A stretch of DNA of 64,000 nucleotides. Origin: Candidatus Phycorickettsia trachydisci (GTDB taxonomy: Bacteria; Pseudomonadota; Alphaproteobacteria; Rickettsiales; Rickettsiaceae). The position numbers and the translations under genes are program-made. The notes under the pieces were generated by a model. It searched no databases. It was not told the origin of the DNA and worked only from the letters and a program-made list of their open reading frames with translations. Of the stretch, positions 46,207 to 54,382 are shown piece by piece (the first letter of the stretch is position 1; every line of letters begins with the position of its first letter). The stretch covers positions 434,001 through 498,000 of the forward strand of contig NZ_CP027845.1 of the NCBI RefSeq assembly GCF_003015145.1, written 5' to 3'.

Positions 46207-46647
46207 TTAACGTTTTTTACGATCTTGTTTTTTACCAAATTTAGCGAAATTACTTATCCAATGCTGAAACATAGATTCCTGAGTTCCTTGGCTTGAAGTA
46301 ACGCTGCTATCAAATACAAATTTGCTTTCGCTAGTATCTTCAATTACTTCTAGATTTTGTAAATTTCCTTTTGTATTGAAAGCGATCTTAACGATTTGTT
46401 GTTTTTCTACTCTTGGCTTAGATAGGGGGTATGTTTTCATATTGCGGCTGATATAGTACCATACGTTTGGATCTTTTTCTGATATAAAACTTGGAGCTGC
46501 TAAAAGCTCAGCCACTTGGTCCTTATTATACTTTTTTTCTTTGATTATTGATATATCTGAAGGGTCGACATGTTGACCTATAATATGTTTTGTAGCACAT
46601 GATTGTAAAAATAACGAAAGAAATATAGCAAAAAATATTGTTCTCAT
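46207..46647 (-). CDS. bamE: Outer membrane assembly lipoprotein BamE (SmpA/OmlA)
   Basis: This is the accessory lipoprotein of the BAM beta-barrel insertion complex. I start it at the ATG at 46647. The open frame extends to 46794, but only through rpmF on the other strand. From 46647 the protein (146 residues) begins with a signal sequence ending in FLQSC (Cys17 lipobox). The SmpA/OmlA domain follows: KYNKDQVAELLAAPSF, then WYYISRNMKTYP and VKIAFNTKGNLQNLEVIE. The C-terminus is basic. It is divergent from rpmF. Confidence 0.85.
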   Translation of the reverse strand: MRTIFFAIFLSLFLQSCATKHIIGQHVDPSDISIIKEKKYNKDQVAELLAAPSFISEKDPNVWYYISRNMKTYPLSKPRVEKQQIVKIAFNTKGNLQNLEVIEDTSESKFVFDSSVTSSQGTQESMFQHWISNFAKFGKKQDRKKR

Positions 46648-46734
46648 AAGTTGATATATAGATGTTTTACTGATAAAATTGTTCAAGATATTATTATATG
46701 TTATAAGCAACTTTTTTAAAAGAGGATTTAATAA

Positions 46735-46935
46735 ATGGCAGTACCTAAAAAGAAAACAACCCCGTCTCGTCGTGGTATGCGTAGATCTCATCACGCTTTA
46801 GATAATAAAAACATCATCGTAGATTCTCATAGCGGTGAATATAGACTATCTCACAGAATGAGCTTAGTTGATGGCACGTACAAAGGAAAACCGGTTATCA
46901 AGAAACAGATTCTTAAAGAGTTAGAAGCCAGCTAA
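46735..46935 (+). CDS. rpmF: 50S ribosomal protein L32
   Basis: This 66-residue protein has the L32 start [21 protein letters not shown] and a normal length. It is a large-subunit protein near the peptidyl transferase exit. The stop TAATG shares its last base with the fabH start, so the two genes are tightly coupled. In many bacteria plsX lies between rpmF and fabH; here it is absent. Confidence 0.95.
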   Translation: MAVPKKKTTPSRRGMRRSHHALDNKNIIVDSHSGEYRLSHRMSLVDGTYKGKPVIKKQILKELEAS

Positions 46936-47879
46936 TGACTTTAAAGCTGCTTAGCGCTGGGAGCTACCTTCCCGAAAAGGTAGTCTCGAATGACGATTTA
47001 GCAAAGCAGGTCGATACTTCAGATCAGTGGATTTTTGAAAGGACTGGTATATCGCAAAGGCATGTCGCTCAAGCTCATGAGACATGTAATTACATGGCCT
47101 ACGAAGCAGCATCTAAAGCCATTGCGAATTCTAATCTCTCATCTCAAGACATTGATGCAATAATTGTCGCTTCAACAACTCCTGACAGAACTTTTCCATC
47201 AATAGCATGCAACCTGCAGGCTGCGTTAGGTTGTAATAATATACCTGCTTTCGATGTTCAAGCGGTATGTACCGGCTTTATTTATGGTTTGAGCATAGCA
47301 AGTCATTTTGTTTCAACTGGAATATACAAAAATATTCTAGTTGTTGGCTCCGAAAAAATGTCTAGTATAGTTGATTGGCAAGACAGATCTACTTGTATTT
47401 TGTTTGGAGACGGTGCCGGAGCTGCTGTAGTTACTCATGATCATCGAAAACTTCAAGATAGCATCATTCACGCTAATGGCTCTCTAGGAGATATTCTTTA
47501 CACATCAGGAGGTGGAGCATCTTGTACTACTCCTAATGTTGTGCATATGCAAGGGCGTGAAGTATTTAGACACGCTGTTAATAAAATGTGTGAAGTAAGT
47601 GAAAAAATACTTGCCAGTAATAACCTTACAATAAATGATTTGGACTACTTAATACCTCATCAGGCAAATATCCGAATTATCGATTCAATTAGAGATAAGC
47701 TTGGCATTGAGGATGAAAAGATAATCAAAACAATACAATATCAAGCAAATTGCTCTGCCGCATCTATTCCTTTAGCTTTGGAGTATTTTTTAAGGCAACC
47801 AAATAGTAAAGATAAACTGATTATGACCGTTGGTTTTGGAGCGGGCGTTACTTGGGGAGCTAATTTACTGTATACTTAG
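46935..47879 (+). CDS. fabH: 3-oxoacyl-ACP synthase III
   Basis: This 314-residue enzyme starts fatty acid synthesis by joining acetyl-CoA and malonyl-ACP. The catalytic triad is visible: Cys112 in AVCTGFIYGL, His in IPHQANIRI (about 240) and Asn in QANCSAASIP (about 270). The terminal GFGAGVTWGA block is canonical. Its ATG overlaps the rpmF stop by one base and has no separate ribosome site, so it depends on rpmF translation. Confidence 0.95.
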   Translation: MTLKLLSAGSYLPEKVVSNDDLAKQVDTSDQWIFERTGISQRHVAQAHETCNYMAYEAASKAIANSNLSSQDIDAIIVASTTPDRTFPSIACNLQAALGCNNIPAFDVQAVCTGFIYGLSIASHFVSTGIYKNILVVGSEKMSSIVDWQDRSTCILFGDGAGAAVVTHDHRKLQDSIIHANGSLGDILYTSGGGASCTTPNVVHMQGREVFRHAVNKMCEVSEKILASNNLTINDLDYLIPHQANIRIIDSIRDKLGIEDEKIIKTIQYQANCSAASIPLALEYFLRQPNSKDKLIMTVGFGAGVTWGANLLYT

Positions 47880-47914
47880 TTAGTAATATCTAGTAAATTT
47901 AAGTTGACCTTTTG

Positions 47915-47920
47915 TATAAT
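47915..47920 (+). promoter_or_regulatory. Perfect -10 hexamer
   Basis: TATAAT lies 36 bp after the fabH stop. The segment 17 bp upstream (AGTAAA) is a poor -35. It precedes a small open frame with a good ribosome site. Confidence 0.3.
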
Positions 47921-47950
47921 AAAGATGAAAGAGAATGGAGATGAGGAATA

Positions 47951-48010
47951 ATGGACGAATATCGCAATCTTCATTGGGACTATAAACCACTAGGCAAACA
48001 AAATGACTGA
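47951..48010 (+). CDS. Possible 19-residue peptide
   Basis: An ATG follows a GAGGA ribosome site by 3 bases and opens a 19-codon frame (MDEYRNLHWDYKPLGKQND), ending in TGA. A perfect -10 hexamer lies upstream. Composition is not typical of random AT-rich sequence. I do not recognise it. It might be a leader peptide or a small protein. Confidence 0.3.
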   Translation: MDEYRNLHWDYKPLGKQND

Positions 48011-48068
48011 AATAATATTCTATTAACAACATACCAACTCATAAAAAGGACTAATGTATGATAGAAGA

Positions 48069-48944
48069 TTACTTTTTATCGGCTCTATTATTATTGAATC
48101 TAATCCCGATAGACCTATGACTTATCTTTTGAATTAAAACAGGCGTTAAGACAAAAATATTGAAAACCAGAAGAGCATATTTCAGTACTAGGCTGAGGAA
48201 AATAGTTAAATTAGATTGTTTCATCACGGGTATTATCTGCAGCATAGTGATAGTAAGTAATAAGGCTAAAATTGAATATGAAAAATTCATTTGATATTGT
48301 TGCTTTGGTGCTTCGTTATTTATCCAGTTTAATGACAGTCCAAAACCTATGAGGCAGCCTAAAGCTACAGGTACTACGACCGGTGACCTTAAGTCAGATG
48401 ATATAACTCCATATATCACTGCAGTGCTAATAAAGAAAATCCAAAAAGCATGCTGTGATTTGCTCAAAATACGTCTTTCTCCATAAAGATCCCATAAATA
48501 GAGTGTAATTAAGCCAAATCCAGTTCCTCCAAGTACATCCCATATGCTATGTACTCCCAAATATATTCTCGAAAAACCTATTCCTGTTATTAGTAATATT
48601 CCAATATATCTGAGAAACGGTTTGTTAAAACTAATAAATATCCAGAAAACAGTTGCGACTTGCACATCTCCACTTGGAAAACCAAATATATTGTCCTTTA
48701 CAAGTATTAGGTGAAAAGCAGAATCAGGACGTAAAATCCTGAATGCATTTTTTAGCAAACAATTCAGTAAGGTGCTAAATGGGATTAAGAATCCTAGCGA
48801 TGTAAAAGTTTTGTTTGTTGGTCTTAGCCAATAACCCAGTGCTATAAACGTTATATAAAAGTAATCACTGGCTAAGAAAGGAAACAACATGAAAACATTT
48901 GTTAACTCCTCTGACCTTATACCATAAACCAACTGCTCTATCAT
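48069..48944 (-). CDS. PAP2-family phosphatase (membrane)
   Basis: This 291-residue polytopic protein has the three phosphatase motifs: K65-x6-R72-P (KNAFRILRP), PSGD at 90-93 and SR-x5-H-x3-D at 125-136 (SRIYLGVHSIWD). The second motif is usually PSGH; here the catalytic His is Asp. Seven or more membrane helices are predicted. Relatives act on lipid phosphates such as undecaprenyl pyrophosphate, phosphatidate or lipid A. Divergent from birA. Confidence 0.82.
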   Translation of the reverse strand: MIEQLVYGIRSEELTNVFMLFPFLASDYFYITFIALGYWLRPTNKTFTSLGFLIPFSTLLNCLLKNAFRILRPDSAFHLILVKDNIFGFPSGDVQVATVFWIFISFNKPFLRYIGILLITGIGFSRIYLGVHSIWDVLGGTGFGLITLYLWDLYGERRILSKSQHAFWIFFISTAVIYGVISSDLRSPVVVPVALGCLIGFGLSLNWINNEAPKQQYQMNFSYSILALLLTITMLQIIPVMKQSNLTIFLSLVLKYALLVFNIFVLTPVLIQKISHRSIGIRFNNNRADKK

Positions 48945-49062
48945 TGCTTTATAATTTATAAAAATATATTTTAATTATAAAGGAATATATCTAAACCTCA
49001 AGTTTTAAGATTTAAAGATATTTTTTACCCACATAATTATATGTTAAGTTAGGTAAGCATTA

Positions 49063-49869
49063 GTGTGTTTAAGTATGCAAAACCAAATAAGCAATACCTC
49101 TGAGTATAAACTCAAATCTGGCATCAAAATTTACCATCATCACTATAACATAATACCTTCAACTCAAATTTTGGCTCGAGAGCAAATCCATAAAATAAAA
49201 CAAGATAGTTGGTATCTATGGACTGCAAATGGCCAAACACAAAGTATAGGACAGCGTGATAGGAAATGGATAGCACCGACAAATGTCAATGTTAATGCTA
49301 CGTATGGATTTTTAATTTCCGAATCTCAATTCTCTCTAGCCAAATTTATCCCATATGTTGCTGGACTATCTATTATTCAAGTTTTGAGAAAGTATAATCT
49401 TCAAGGCAAAATAAAATGGGTTAACGATGTCCTTATTAGTAAAAAGAAAGTCTGCGGCATATTAGTTGAGAATCGAGGTAAGGATCCATCTACAGAATTA
49501 TATAGAATCTTAGTTGGCATTGGAATAAACATTAATTCTGAAATTAGCGACTTTGTAGACTTAGGAAATAAGGCAACATCTATGAAAATCGAAACTAACA
49601 CCAGCTATAATATTCAAGATATAATATTAGAGCTATCAAATAGTTTTGAAGCAAATATGAAATTTTTGCTCGATAGCGTTAATTTGATAGACGAAATCAA
49701 CAATAATTTAGAAAAATTTGATGGCCAAGCAATAACCTTTGATACTGAATTTGATGGTCAGCATGAAGGTATTATCCAAGGTGTTGATAATAACGGAGCT
49801 CTAATTTTATTAATCGGCGATAAGGTACATAATTTTGTTAACGGTAGAATTTTAGCTCCCATCCCTTGA
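49063..49869 (+). CDS. birA: Biotin--[acetyl-CoA carboxylase] ligase
   Basis: This 268-residue ligase attaches biotin to the carboxylase carrier protein. The catalytic core is present: KWVNDVLISKKKVCGILVE and GIGININ. The biotinyl-AMP loop normally read as GRGRRGRKW is altered to SIGQRDRKW. The N-terminal DNA-binding domain of E. coli BirA is absent, so it is not a repressor. A GTG start at 49063 has a well-placed AGG; the ATG at 49075 is the alternative. The C-terminal SH3-like domain is present. Confidence 0.85.
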   Translation: MCLSMQNQISNTSEYKLKSGIKIYHHHYNIIPSTQILAREQIHKIKQDSWYLWTANGQTQSIGQRDRKWIAPTNVNVNATYGFLISESQFSLAKFIPYVAGLSIIQVLRKYNLQGKIKWVNDVLISKKKVCGILVENRGKDPSTELYRILVGIGININSEISDFVDLGNKATSMKIETNTSYNIQDIILELSNSFEANMKFLLDSVNLIDEINNNLEKFDGQAITFDTEFDGQHEGIIQGVDNNGALILLIGDKVHNFVNGRILAPIP

Positions 49870-49880
49870 TAACCATGTTT

Positions 49881-49905
49881 CCCTTGATCTAACCTTATAC
49901 AAGGG
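49881..49905 (+). terminator. Inverted repeat after birA
   Basis: CCCTTG and CAAGGG pair across a 13-base loop, 11 bp after the birA stop. No T-run follows. Weak terminator candidate. Confidence 0.3.
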
Positions 49906-49996
49906 CCTAAACAGTCAAAGATAATGGACAACACTACTAGCTATTACATTAGCCATGCGATACTATTACATTAATATTAAAATAAATAAAGGTTTC

Positions 49997-52975
49997 ATGC
50001 GCAAGTCTACACAACCAAGTATGCCTCAAATAGGTTTTAAACTTTATAGCGAAGCTATTTCTAAGTTCGAAGGTCATTATCCTATTGTAATCGAAGCTTT
50101 ACATATATTGTTAGTCCATTCAATACACACACCAAAATATTTTAAAACAGTTGTGGCTATATATAATTTTATTGGTACCAAGGTAGGTGAAGAGTCACAG
50201 ATACCAAGGGAAATAAAAATATTAATAGTAAGAAAAATGCAAGAAGCTTTCTTGCAAGCGGCTTATGAAATTTGCTTCCTAATTAATGAAAAAGATACAG
50301 GTTTAGGTATTAACGTAGACAAATTTAAACCTTTATTTAAATTTTTAACCAATAAAGTTGAAGAAGGTAAGTTTTTAGACGTTCAATTCTGGGTTAGTCC
50401 TAGATGTTTTATTGAAAGGCTTAATCCACAAACTAAAAATAAATATGTACACGAGTGTGCTAAAAGGGATAAAGAAAAGGGTAGTATTAAGTATGTTACT
50501 GACATTGATGTATGGTACTCTTGTTATGAGAATTTAGCTAACTTAGTCTATCTGCTTTTAAATGAACAGCCAATTAGTGATCAGGATGTTAGAAAGATAT
50601 TTGATATACCTAAAATTCTTAGTACATTCGACCTAGATACACAACCAACAGTACAAAGAATGGCCTTGAAGAATGCTATGAATTTTTATGGTTTAGTTGA
50701 TGCTAGGAAAGAATTTAAAGTGTTTACGGACATACTAAACCAATCCTCTTATACTGCAGACTATCCTTTGCTCTTAGAGGCTAAGATTGGACTTTTGACT
50801 AATCATATTAAAGAGATGGATTTATTAACTTATTGTAAATCGCATGAACTGAAAGTAATGAAAGAATTGGTGATAGATATAAAAGATACTATTGCTAAGA
50901 TTCCCTTAGACAGACGTTCACCTGAAGCTATAACATTTGCCATAAAGCGTTCGCAAGAGCTCTTAGAAAGGTATTCAGGACTTAACTCACCTGAATATTT
51001 AGAGGTTAAGCTTGTTTCTCTTCAAATAGCTAATAAAAAGATTTTATCTCCTCAAGACGTTTTAGAGTTATCAATGCATTTAGTCGAAGACTTAGGTATC
51101 ATGCCTTTAAATAAATCATTATTAAAAGAATGTTTGGAACTTTTAAAACCATATTTATTGTTTCCAGTCTCAACTAAACCAAACATATCTAAGGTTCTGA
51201 TCTACGCGCCACAAGACTTCGATGAAAGCTGGTTAACAAAGCATTATAATGATCTATTATCAAGAGGACTTGAATCATCTGAGGCAGCTGAGTTATCAAG
51301 ATGGTTTGAGAGTCGCCAAATGATAAGTACTCATGAGGAAGAATCTAGGATGTGTCAATTCGAAACAGGTGATTTACTAAAGTGGCTTATATCGAACCAT
51401 AAAATAGAAAGTATTAATGAGGAAGAATTATTTAGAGAGTATCAAGAAAGTACAAAACAAATCTTAGGATCTTTGCCTAAGGACAGTTTACTTACTCTAA
51501 TGATAGAACGGAGATTTTTTGAGTCGAAAGTTAAATACTATGCCTTTAATAATAATATAGTTGAAGTTAGAGCTTTATTGGACCATATGCCTAGTGGGAC
51601 TGATGCAAACGCATTTAAAATAAATTTACTATACTCAATTCTCCAAAACGAATTAAGTCATATTAATCCAGAGTTTTATTTTGTCTTTGATTCTATAAAT
51701 TTTACGGAAAATGATTATATAAATAGGGATGTGCATTTTCAAGGTTCTATCTTGGCTGTGTATAACGAATTACTTCTTAAAACTATAGATTCGGATAAAG
51801 CTGTAGAAATATTTGATAAAGCTAGTGATATCTTACTTAATCTAAATAAAAATCATCTAAAAGGCCTTATATTACTTCACAAGGATAAGTCACCTTTATT
51901 ATCAAGTAATCAGTTTATGGTGATTGCAGCTATTAAATATGATCGGGACTATCGGGATTATATCAGCGCTTTAGCAAAAGCAGCGAATATTCTTCAAGAC
52001 AAAGCCTTCAATGCGGAGATACGCCAATTTAGAGAGCTTATTAATGATATAGAGGAAAATAAGGATCAAATTGATTTTAATTCTTTAATTTCTAGGGCGG
52101 GGAGTATAAGGTCTACATCCCAACTATTAAGAGATGAATATAAAAAACAAATACCTGATCCAATAAAACCTCAACAAGAAACAAGTATTGTTATCCCTCC
52201 TTCTGTAGAATTAGAAGAAAAGCCTAGCGCTTCAAGTCAAGTACAGCAATTACCAGACGAGATAGTAATTGAAACTAAACAATATGAGATTATCCCTCCA
52301 CAATCCGTTACAAGCCAAACACCTTTAAAGGTACAACCTGTTTTTGTAGCACAAGTGGATCAACATGATATTGCCCTTAAGAATAAAAGCAGCGAAATAG
52401 CTCGCAAAATTCACCAAATTTTCCAAAAAAATAGGGAGCATGCTAATGAACAAATATACCATAAAATTATTCCTTCTTGGTTTATAGATGGTCATAAATA
52501 TACTTCAGCTAGCTTCGAAGTAGTGGAAGTGTGGGATAATATTTATGCAATAATCTCTCCTAAGTTATTATCAAGGATGGATAGCGTGACATTTGATTTA
52601 TGTCAAAATGCTTTTCATAAAGGTTATGCTGCAAGATTTAAAGGAGCTAGCGGTTTTAAACTATTGGAAAAACTTGTATGGGAGCTGAAATGCCAGGCAA
52701 AAGTAAGATGGGCGGTTAAATCTCTAAATATTGATTTATTAACTAAGGCAGTATTATTGATTGTTGACCATCAGACGAACCATGATGGCATAGAGGACTT
52801 GCTGAGTTTAAAGCGTACAGGTAAAGTTAAAGATAAAATAACCTATTCTAATACAAAAGATACTAAAGAAGAAATAAAAGAAATAGACCATGAAAACCTT
52901 GGATATGATATGGATATAGAAGCCTTCTTAAAAGGAGAATCTACGGAAAGCTATGAAATGCAAGACGTAATTTGA
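49997..52975 (+). CDS. Large orphan protein, possible effector
   Basis: I prefer the ATG at 49997 (AAAGG ribosome site) over the one at 49955. The protein has 992 residues. Residues 1-700 are mainly helical and resemble a helical-repeat scaffold. A Pro/Gln/Ser-rich linker follows (about 705-780), then a 200-residue C-terminal region containing GASGFKLLEKLVWELK and LLIVDHQTNHDGI, which loosely recalls RelE/ParE-type folds seen at the ends of Rickettsiales proteins. The extreme terminus is acidic. No signal peptide or membrane helix. I do not recognise the whole protein. Stand-alone gene. Confidence 0.6.
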   Translation: MRKSTQPSMPQIGFKLYSEAISKFEGHYPIVIEALHILLVHSIHTPKYFKTVVAIYNFIGTKVGEESQIPREIKILIVRKMQEAFLQAAYEICFLINEKDTGLGINVDKFKPLFKFLTNKVEEGKFLDVQFWVSPRCFIERLNPQTKNKYVHECAKRDKEKGSIKYVTDIDVWYSCYENLANLVYLLLNEQPISDQDVRKIFDIPKILSTFDLDTQPTVQRMALKNAMNFYGLVDARKEFKVFTDILNQSSYTADYPLLLEAKIGLLTNHIKEMDLLTYCKSHELKVMKELVIDIKDTIAKIPLDRRSPEAITFAIKRSQELLERYSGLNSPEYLEVKLVSLQIANKKILSPQDVLELSMHLVEDLGIMPLNKSLLKECLELLKPYLLFPVSTKPNISKVLIYAPQDFDESWLTKHYNDLLSRGLESSEAAELSRWFESRQMISTHEEESRMCQFETGDLLKWLISNHKIESINEEELFREYQESTKQILGSLPKDSLLTLMIERRFFESKVKYYAFNNNIVEVRALLDHMPSGTDANAFKINLLYSILQNELSHINPEFYFVFDSINFTENDYINRDVHFQGSILAVYNELLLKTIDSDKAVEIFDKASDILLNLNKNHLKGLILLHKDKSPLLSSNQFMVIAAIKYDRDYRDYISALAKAANILQDKAFNAEIRQFRELINDIEENKDQIDFNSLISRAGSIRSTSQLLRDEYKKQIPDPIKPQQETSIVIPPSVELEEKPSASSQVQQLPDEIVIETKQYEIIPPQSVTSQTPLKVQPVFVAQVDQHDIALKNKSSEIARKIHQIFQKNREHANEQIYHKIIPSWFIDGHKYTSASFEVVEVWDNIYAIISPKLLSRMDSVTFDLCQNAFHKGYAARFKGASGFKLLEKLVWELKCQAKVRWAVKSLNIDLLTKAVLLIVDHQTNHDGIEDLLSLKRTGKVKDKITYSNTKDTKEEIKEIDHENLGYDMDIEAFLKGESTESYEMQDVI

Positions 52976-53019
52976 TATGATGATTCTACCTCAAAAAGCT
53001 AATTTTAACATAAAAAGAA

Positions 53020-53928
53020 TTAACTAAATAATCCAGAAAAACTATGAAAAACAGCTGAAATAAAGGCCTTAATTTGAGAATTAAGAGCTTTAATAATAAA
53101 ATTTGTTGTTTCTAGATCAAGCTCAATAACCTTTAGTTTAGGATCGATCTTTTTTTCTTCCTGGAGCCATTTCAAAGCATCATCTTTAAAACCTACCTTA
53201 TCAACAAGCTTCATAGCTTGAGCCTGACGCCCAGTGTATATTCTACCATCTGCAATCTTTAAAACTTCTTCTTTGGGTATTTGACGCCTTTCTATCACCA
53301 TGTTAACAAAATAATCGTACATATCATTAATCACGGCCATATTAGCCTTTTCGCCTTCAGGAGTAAGTTTTTCAAACCAATTTGGTACAGCTTTTAAAGG
53401 ACTAGATTTAAGAGTATTAAACTGCACGCCCCATTTTTTTGCTAGCTCAGTTACCTCAAAATTTTGGCCTATAACTCCTATCGAACCAGTTAAAGTTGCA
53501 GGACGAGCAAAAATATAATCAGCTCCTAATGCCGTCATATATCCCCCTGATGCTGCAATACCATCCAGCATAGCAACCACGGGCTTGTGTTTTGAAATTT
53601 CACGCAAAGCTTTATATAATTGCTCAGAGCCAGCTACACTGCCACCACCCGAATTGATGTGTACTATTAAAGCTTTAACCTTATTATTTTCTGCTATCTC
53701 TTCTAAAATTTTTTCTCTATCTTTATCCTCCATAATGACACCATCAATATATACGGCTCCAATATAAGCTGAAGGCCTTAAAAAAGGTATGCTATTGAAA
53801 CTCTTTTTATCAGATAGCATAGATTTTCCTAAAGAAAGCATCAAAGCTATCAATATGACGCTAGCGATTTTGAAATAGGTAATCTTTTGTTTCAGTTTTT
53901 TCCTTTCGATAAAATAGTCTGGTCTCAT
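53020..53928 (-). CDS. sppA: Signal peptide peptidase SppA (S49)
   Basis: This 302-residue membrane serine protease degrades cleaved signal peptides. One N-terminal membrane helix (about 18-35) anchors a periplasmic domain. The catalytic Ser127 is in DGIAASGGYMTA and the general base is Lys179 in KSSPLKAVP; the 52-residue spacing matches the Bacillus subtilis enzyme. GGGS and TGSIGVIGQ support the family. It follows smpB by 4 bp. Confidence 0.92.
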   Translation of the reverse strand: MRPDYFIERKKLKQKITYFKIASVILIALMLSLGKSMLSDKKSFNSIPFLRPSAYIGAVYIDGVIMEDKDREKILEEIAENNKVKALIVHINSGGGSVAGSEQLYKALREISKHKPVVAMLDGIAASGGYMTALGADYIFARPATLTGSIGVIGQNFEVTELAKKWGVQFNTLKSSPLKAVPNWFEKLTPEGEKANMAVINDMYDYFVNMVIERRQIPKEEVLKIADGRIYTGRQAQAMKLVDKVGFKDDALKWLQEEKKIDPKLKVIELDLETTNFIIKALNSQIKAFISAVFHSFSGLFS

Positions 53929-53932
53929 ATGA

Positions 53933-54382
53933 TTATTTACGTTTTAATATAGCTCGTTGTTCTCTCTCAATATCCCTTTCTTTAATTTTTTGTCTTTTAT
54001 CTACAGTATTTTTACCTTTAGCAACACCGATTTCTATTTTAACTATATTTTTTCTATTAAAGTATAACGAAATTGGAACAATTGTATATCCCTTTTCTTT
54101 AACTTTGCCTATTACTTTTTTTATCTCCCCTCGATGTAATAAGAGCTTTCTCACTCTTGTCGGTTCGTGACTTTGATAAGAAGCTTGAGCATAAGAGGCT
54201 ATATGAGAGTTATACAGAAATACCTCTCCTTTATCAACACCTGCATATGAATCACTAATATTTGCTGTACCTTTATTACGCAATGATCTTACTTCACTAC
54301 CTTTCAGTACTACACCAGCTTCTAATTTGTATTCTATAAAATAATTAAAATGAGCTTTACGGTTTTGCGCTATTATCTTCAT
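53933..54382 (-). CDS. smpB: SsrA-binding protein SmpB
   Basis: This 149-residue partner of tmRNA rescues stalled ribosomes. IAQNRKAHFNYFIEYKLEAGVVLKGSEVRSLR at the start, the FLYNSHIASYAQASYQSHEPTRVRKLLLH centre and a basic terminal tail are canonical. Its start overlaps the end of mfd by 26 bp. The tmRNA gene itself is not in this window. Confidence 0.95.
   Translation of the reverse strand: MKIIAQNRKAHFNYFIEYKLEAGVVLKGSEVRSLRNKGTANISDSYAGVDKGEVFLYNSHIASYAQASYQSHEPTRVRKLLLHRGEIKKVIGKVKEKGYTIVPISLYFNRKNIVKIEIGVAKGKNTVDKRQKIKERDIEREQRAILKRK

Noticed and set aside
46648-46794. N-terminal extension of the BamE gene
   Set aside because: It runs antisense through rpmF, and the internal Met gives a clean lipoprotein signal.
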